Part shown: positions 61,716 to 64,000 of the stretch, in pieces
Position numbering within the stretch: the first letter of the stretch is position 1
Layout of the letters: the number at the start of each line of letters is the position of its first letter
From: Todiramphus chloris collaris
Taxonomy: Eukaryota > Chordata > Aves > Coraciiformes > Alcedinidae
Direction: 5' to 3'
Assembly (NCBI GenBank): GCA_025345505.1
Contig: JANVCC010000152.1
Location: forward strand, 629,318 to 693,317
DNA: 64,000 bases
Position numbers and translations under genes: made by a program
The notes under the pieces: model-generated
The model's input: only the letters and a program-made list of their open reading frames with translations
What the model was told of the DNA's origin: nothing
The model's database searches: none

Positions 61716-64000
61716 TAATAGCTATATAGATTTTTTTTTTTGTATTCCTTGCTATCTGTACCATGTTTCATGCTGTTCTTTTATTTTGACCATAAGCCTT
61801 TCAATATTTATAATGAGAAATCTCTGTTGCAAATTTTTGTGTTGTTCTTTTACTCTTGGATCTTTAGGATGTTCTAATGCAGTCACAAGTTTCTTGTTAC
61901 ACATCCTCTTTTCTTCACATCTGCAAAGTTGATTGGTGGGCTGGTTTTTTCTCTTCTTCCCCTTAAGATTATGAATCATAACTTTTTGGGATAGCTTGCC
62001 CCTAGATCCATTTTGATTTTGCTTCCTGATGTATTAATAATTCTGTGCACTTCAAACAAAACAAATACTTGAAAAATTCTTACCAGATTTCCAAACCCCT
62101 AGTTGGGTAGCTTCTTTACAGCCAGGCTGCTTTTCCAAGAGACTCTTATTCTCTAGTTCTTACTGTTACCAGTCATGCCCTTTGAGAGTTTCTCATGCTG
62201 TTAAACACATTTCATATACTTTCCCACCTGATCCAATAATTTTTTGTAAAGAAAATCCTAGCATCAATTCCTGGACATTCAAGTAAGCACAGATATGCTT
62301 CTTTTTTTTTTTTTCCTTGGTATAACAATGATATAAAGCACAGTTTTTGCAAACTGCATCTCATGCATGTATTTGTATAGTAAAAATACCTATATGGAAA
62401 AGTGTGTAACCACCTCACTTAGCAAAACCAGCTATCAAAATCACCAACAGATGCTGAAATAATTCTTAAAAAGCATTTCCAACAAGCTATGCCCTCTTCC
62501 ACTGCTGGCCTTCTCCTCTTCTCCTTCTAATTCTCCTTCTCTTCTCCTTCTACTTTTACTTCATCCTGTCTAACCATGATCCTTACTGAGAAAATAATTA
62601 CTATTATGTCTGCAAAACTCTTTATGTACCACACAGCTCAGTAGTATTTATCTTATGTAAGCTATATGTGATCTGCAATCTAAAGTGGAATACACTTTTT
62701 ACAGCAGCATTCATATACTGATATGGATTATAGTTTTGATTAACTTCATACTATTTTATATTTTAAGTATACAGCCACACATTTACAAACAAAATGAGTA
62801 TGATTTTTCTTCACTGCCATGGTACTAAATATGTATTAATCACTAGTAATATACAAGAACGCAGGGCTAGTTCATGATTAGTGTATGTCACTGATGCTGA
62901 AGGGAGTTCAATGAGCTCCACTGGTCTTTCTTGCAAAGTCAGTCACTGCTTCATGTGAGCTAAGGTACCACAGCCTCTCCTGAACAGCAAGATCAATAAG
63001 CTTGTACAGAGCTTTTATCCAAGGAATATCAAATTGGTTACCCAATATTAATTAACTCTCATGGTGTTCCTGTGTGATACCTTGCTATTGTTATTCACAA
63101 ACAAAACAAACTTTTCTAATTACCAGCAAGCTAACTGAAGTAATTAACATAACCCATATGCAAAACACAATTGTTCTCATGCAAAGACTCTCAGCTTTCA
63201 AAAAGATCAAGATAGTCACACATTTATGGATTTCTTTTCAGTTAAGAGACAATATTAATTAAAAATGCTCACTGAAGACGCAACTCTACCCCTCCACACT
63301 GAGGTGTGAGTGGGCCCAAAGTCAGCCCACAGTGCTGCTGAGACACTGGCAGCAAACTGGTGCAAGAAGAGGTGGGGACTATGGGGTGTCACCACTCCAC
63401 ATGGTTCATAGAGTCTGGTTACGCCAGGAGGGTAATGGCAAAATGTGTGGCCATATGAAATTCAAGTGGTCCAGTGATGCCTACATGGACATACTGAAAC
63501 AGAAATCCTAAATGACTAATGGTATTTTTGTTTACCTAGAAGCATAAATTATGAGCCCCCAAGGAAGCCTGTCTATGCAACCAAAGATATGCAATAACTG
63601 CTGACAGTCTTATATGATGTATAGTTTTATTTTGACATCTAAAGGATTATTTTCAATTATTTCTTCCCAGACAATTATGCTTATTCTAGACCCATAATGC
63701 ATTGTGTCAGTCATCTCTGGACATAAAACACTTTAATAGTGTACAGTAAGCTTTTCCTTTCCACACAAAATATCTTTGGACCTATAATTACAGTTCATAA
63801 AACTTCAGTGCCATAATTTAGCAGTCCCTTTCATAATGTTAGGTCTGCATTTGTACAAAGTGAAAAAAAACCCAAAACCCACATATATATATGTTTTATC
63901 TCTAAAGCTTTAATTTATTTCTTATATATATATACAAAGTATCCAAAGTTTGGTCAAACCAAGAATTACACTAGTATAACACCCTGACAAGGCCATTCCA
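61716..64000. other. Unannotated AT-rich sequence
   Basis: No supported gene. Contains a T11 run near 61731, a pyrimidine tract of CTTCT-type units at 62510-62552, a T-rich run at 62301 and short (TA)n near 63885 and 63923. A segment relatively rich in G and C at 63280-63480 has no recognisable feature. Confidence 0.5.
62510..62552 (+). repeat. Pyrimidine-rich CTTCTC-type simple repeat
   Basis: ttctcctcttctccttctaa and further CTT/TCTCC units make about 40 bases of nearly pure pyrimidine on the plus strand. It can imitate a splice-acceptor tract but has no exon behind it. Confidence 0.85.

Overview
The window looks like a gene-poor, AT-rich stretch of a bird nuclear genome. The main evidence is the repeats. 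There are several CR1 LINE fragments with the avian 3' UTR (ending ...GATGATCTCC..., then short ATTCTRTG-type terminal repeats), and a set of long terminal repeats of the kind abundant in birds, probably mostly Neoaves. No operon, rRNA or tRNA gene, CRISPR array or confidently identifiable protein-coding gene is visible. Nearly all open frames of 60-110 codons are at the level expected by chance in 64 kb of this composition. The longest ones fall in repeats, in A/C-rich low complexity, or in the few exon-like segments noted below.

Layout. 0.76-1.77 kb: a 5'-truncated CR1 (minus strand) that still shows a decayed C-terminal reverse transcriptase. 3.77-4.44 kb: a 5'-truncated LTR of a long family (called family A here). 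9.2 kb: a T15-G16 tract. 12.0 kb: a CR1 tail. 12.6-12.8 kb: 200 bp of A/C-rich simple sequence. 16.5-17.1 kb: two CR1 fragments separated by a three-part microsatellite. 18.4-20.2 kb: two LTRs of different families, 5' end to 5' end, forming a unit with inverted 19-bp termini. 27.4 kb: an (AAAAT)n array. 29.3-30.05 kb: a solo LTR with a perfect 5-bp target duplication. 37.2-37.6 kb: a short LTR with a consensus CRE and a TATA box. 46.7-47.7 kb: a full-length family A solo LTR. 50.1 kb and 59.6-61.7 kb: more CR1, including an older, diverged copy.

The LTRs are old endogenous retrovirus remnants with no recognisable gag, pol or env between them. Several share the same 3' terminal motif, and three otherwise different LTRs share a short promoter-like block (CTGACCA, GGGA, ATTCC or similar, TATG, TGNNGTCA or a degenerate version, then an ATAAA-like box). 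Five-base target duplications at two of them fit class III (ERVL-like) integration.

The only hint of a host gene is a group of minus-strand segments. Three of them (49289-49411, 49035-49084 and 41963-42112) have good acceptor signals and can be joined in phase. A possible last exon lies at 32883-32994. I do not recognise the protein, and chance cannot be excluded without transcript or comparative data. I found no convincing new biological system. The most informative structures are the divergent LTR pair, the shared LTR promoter block and the exon-like segments.
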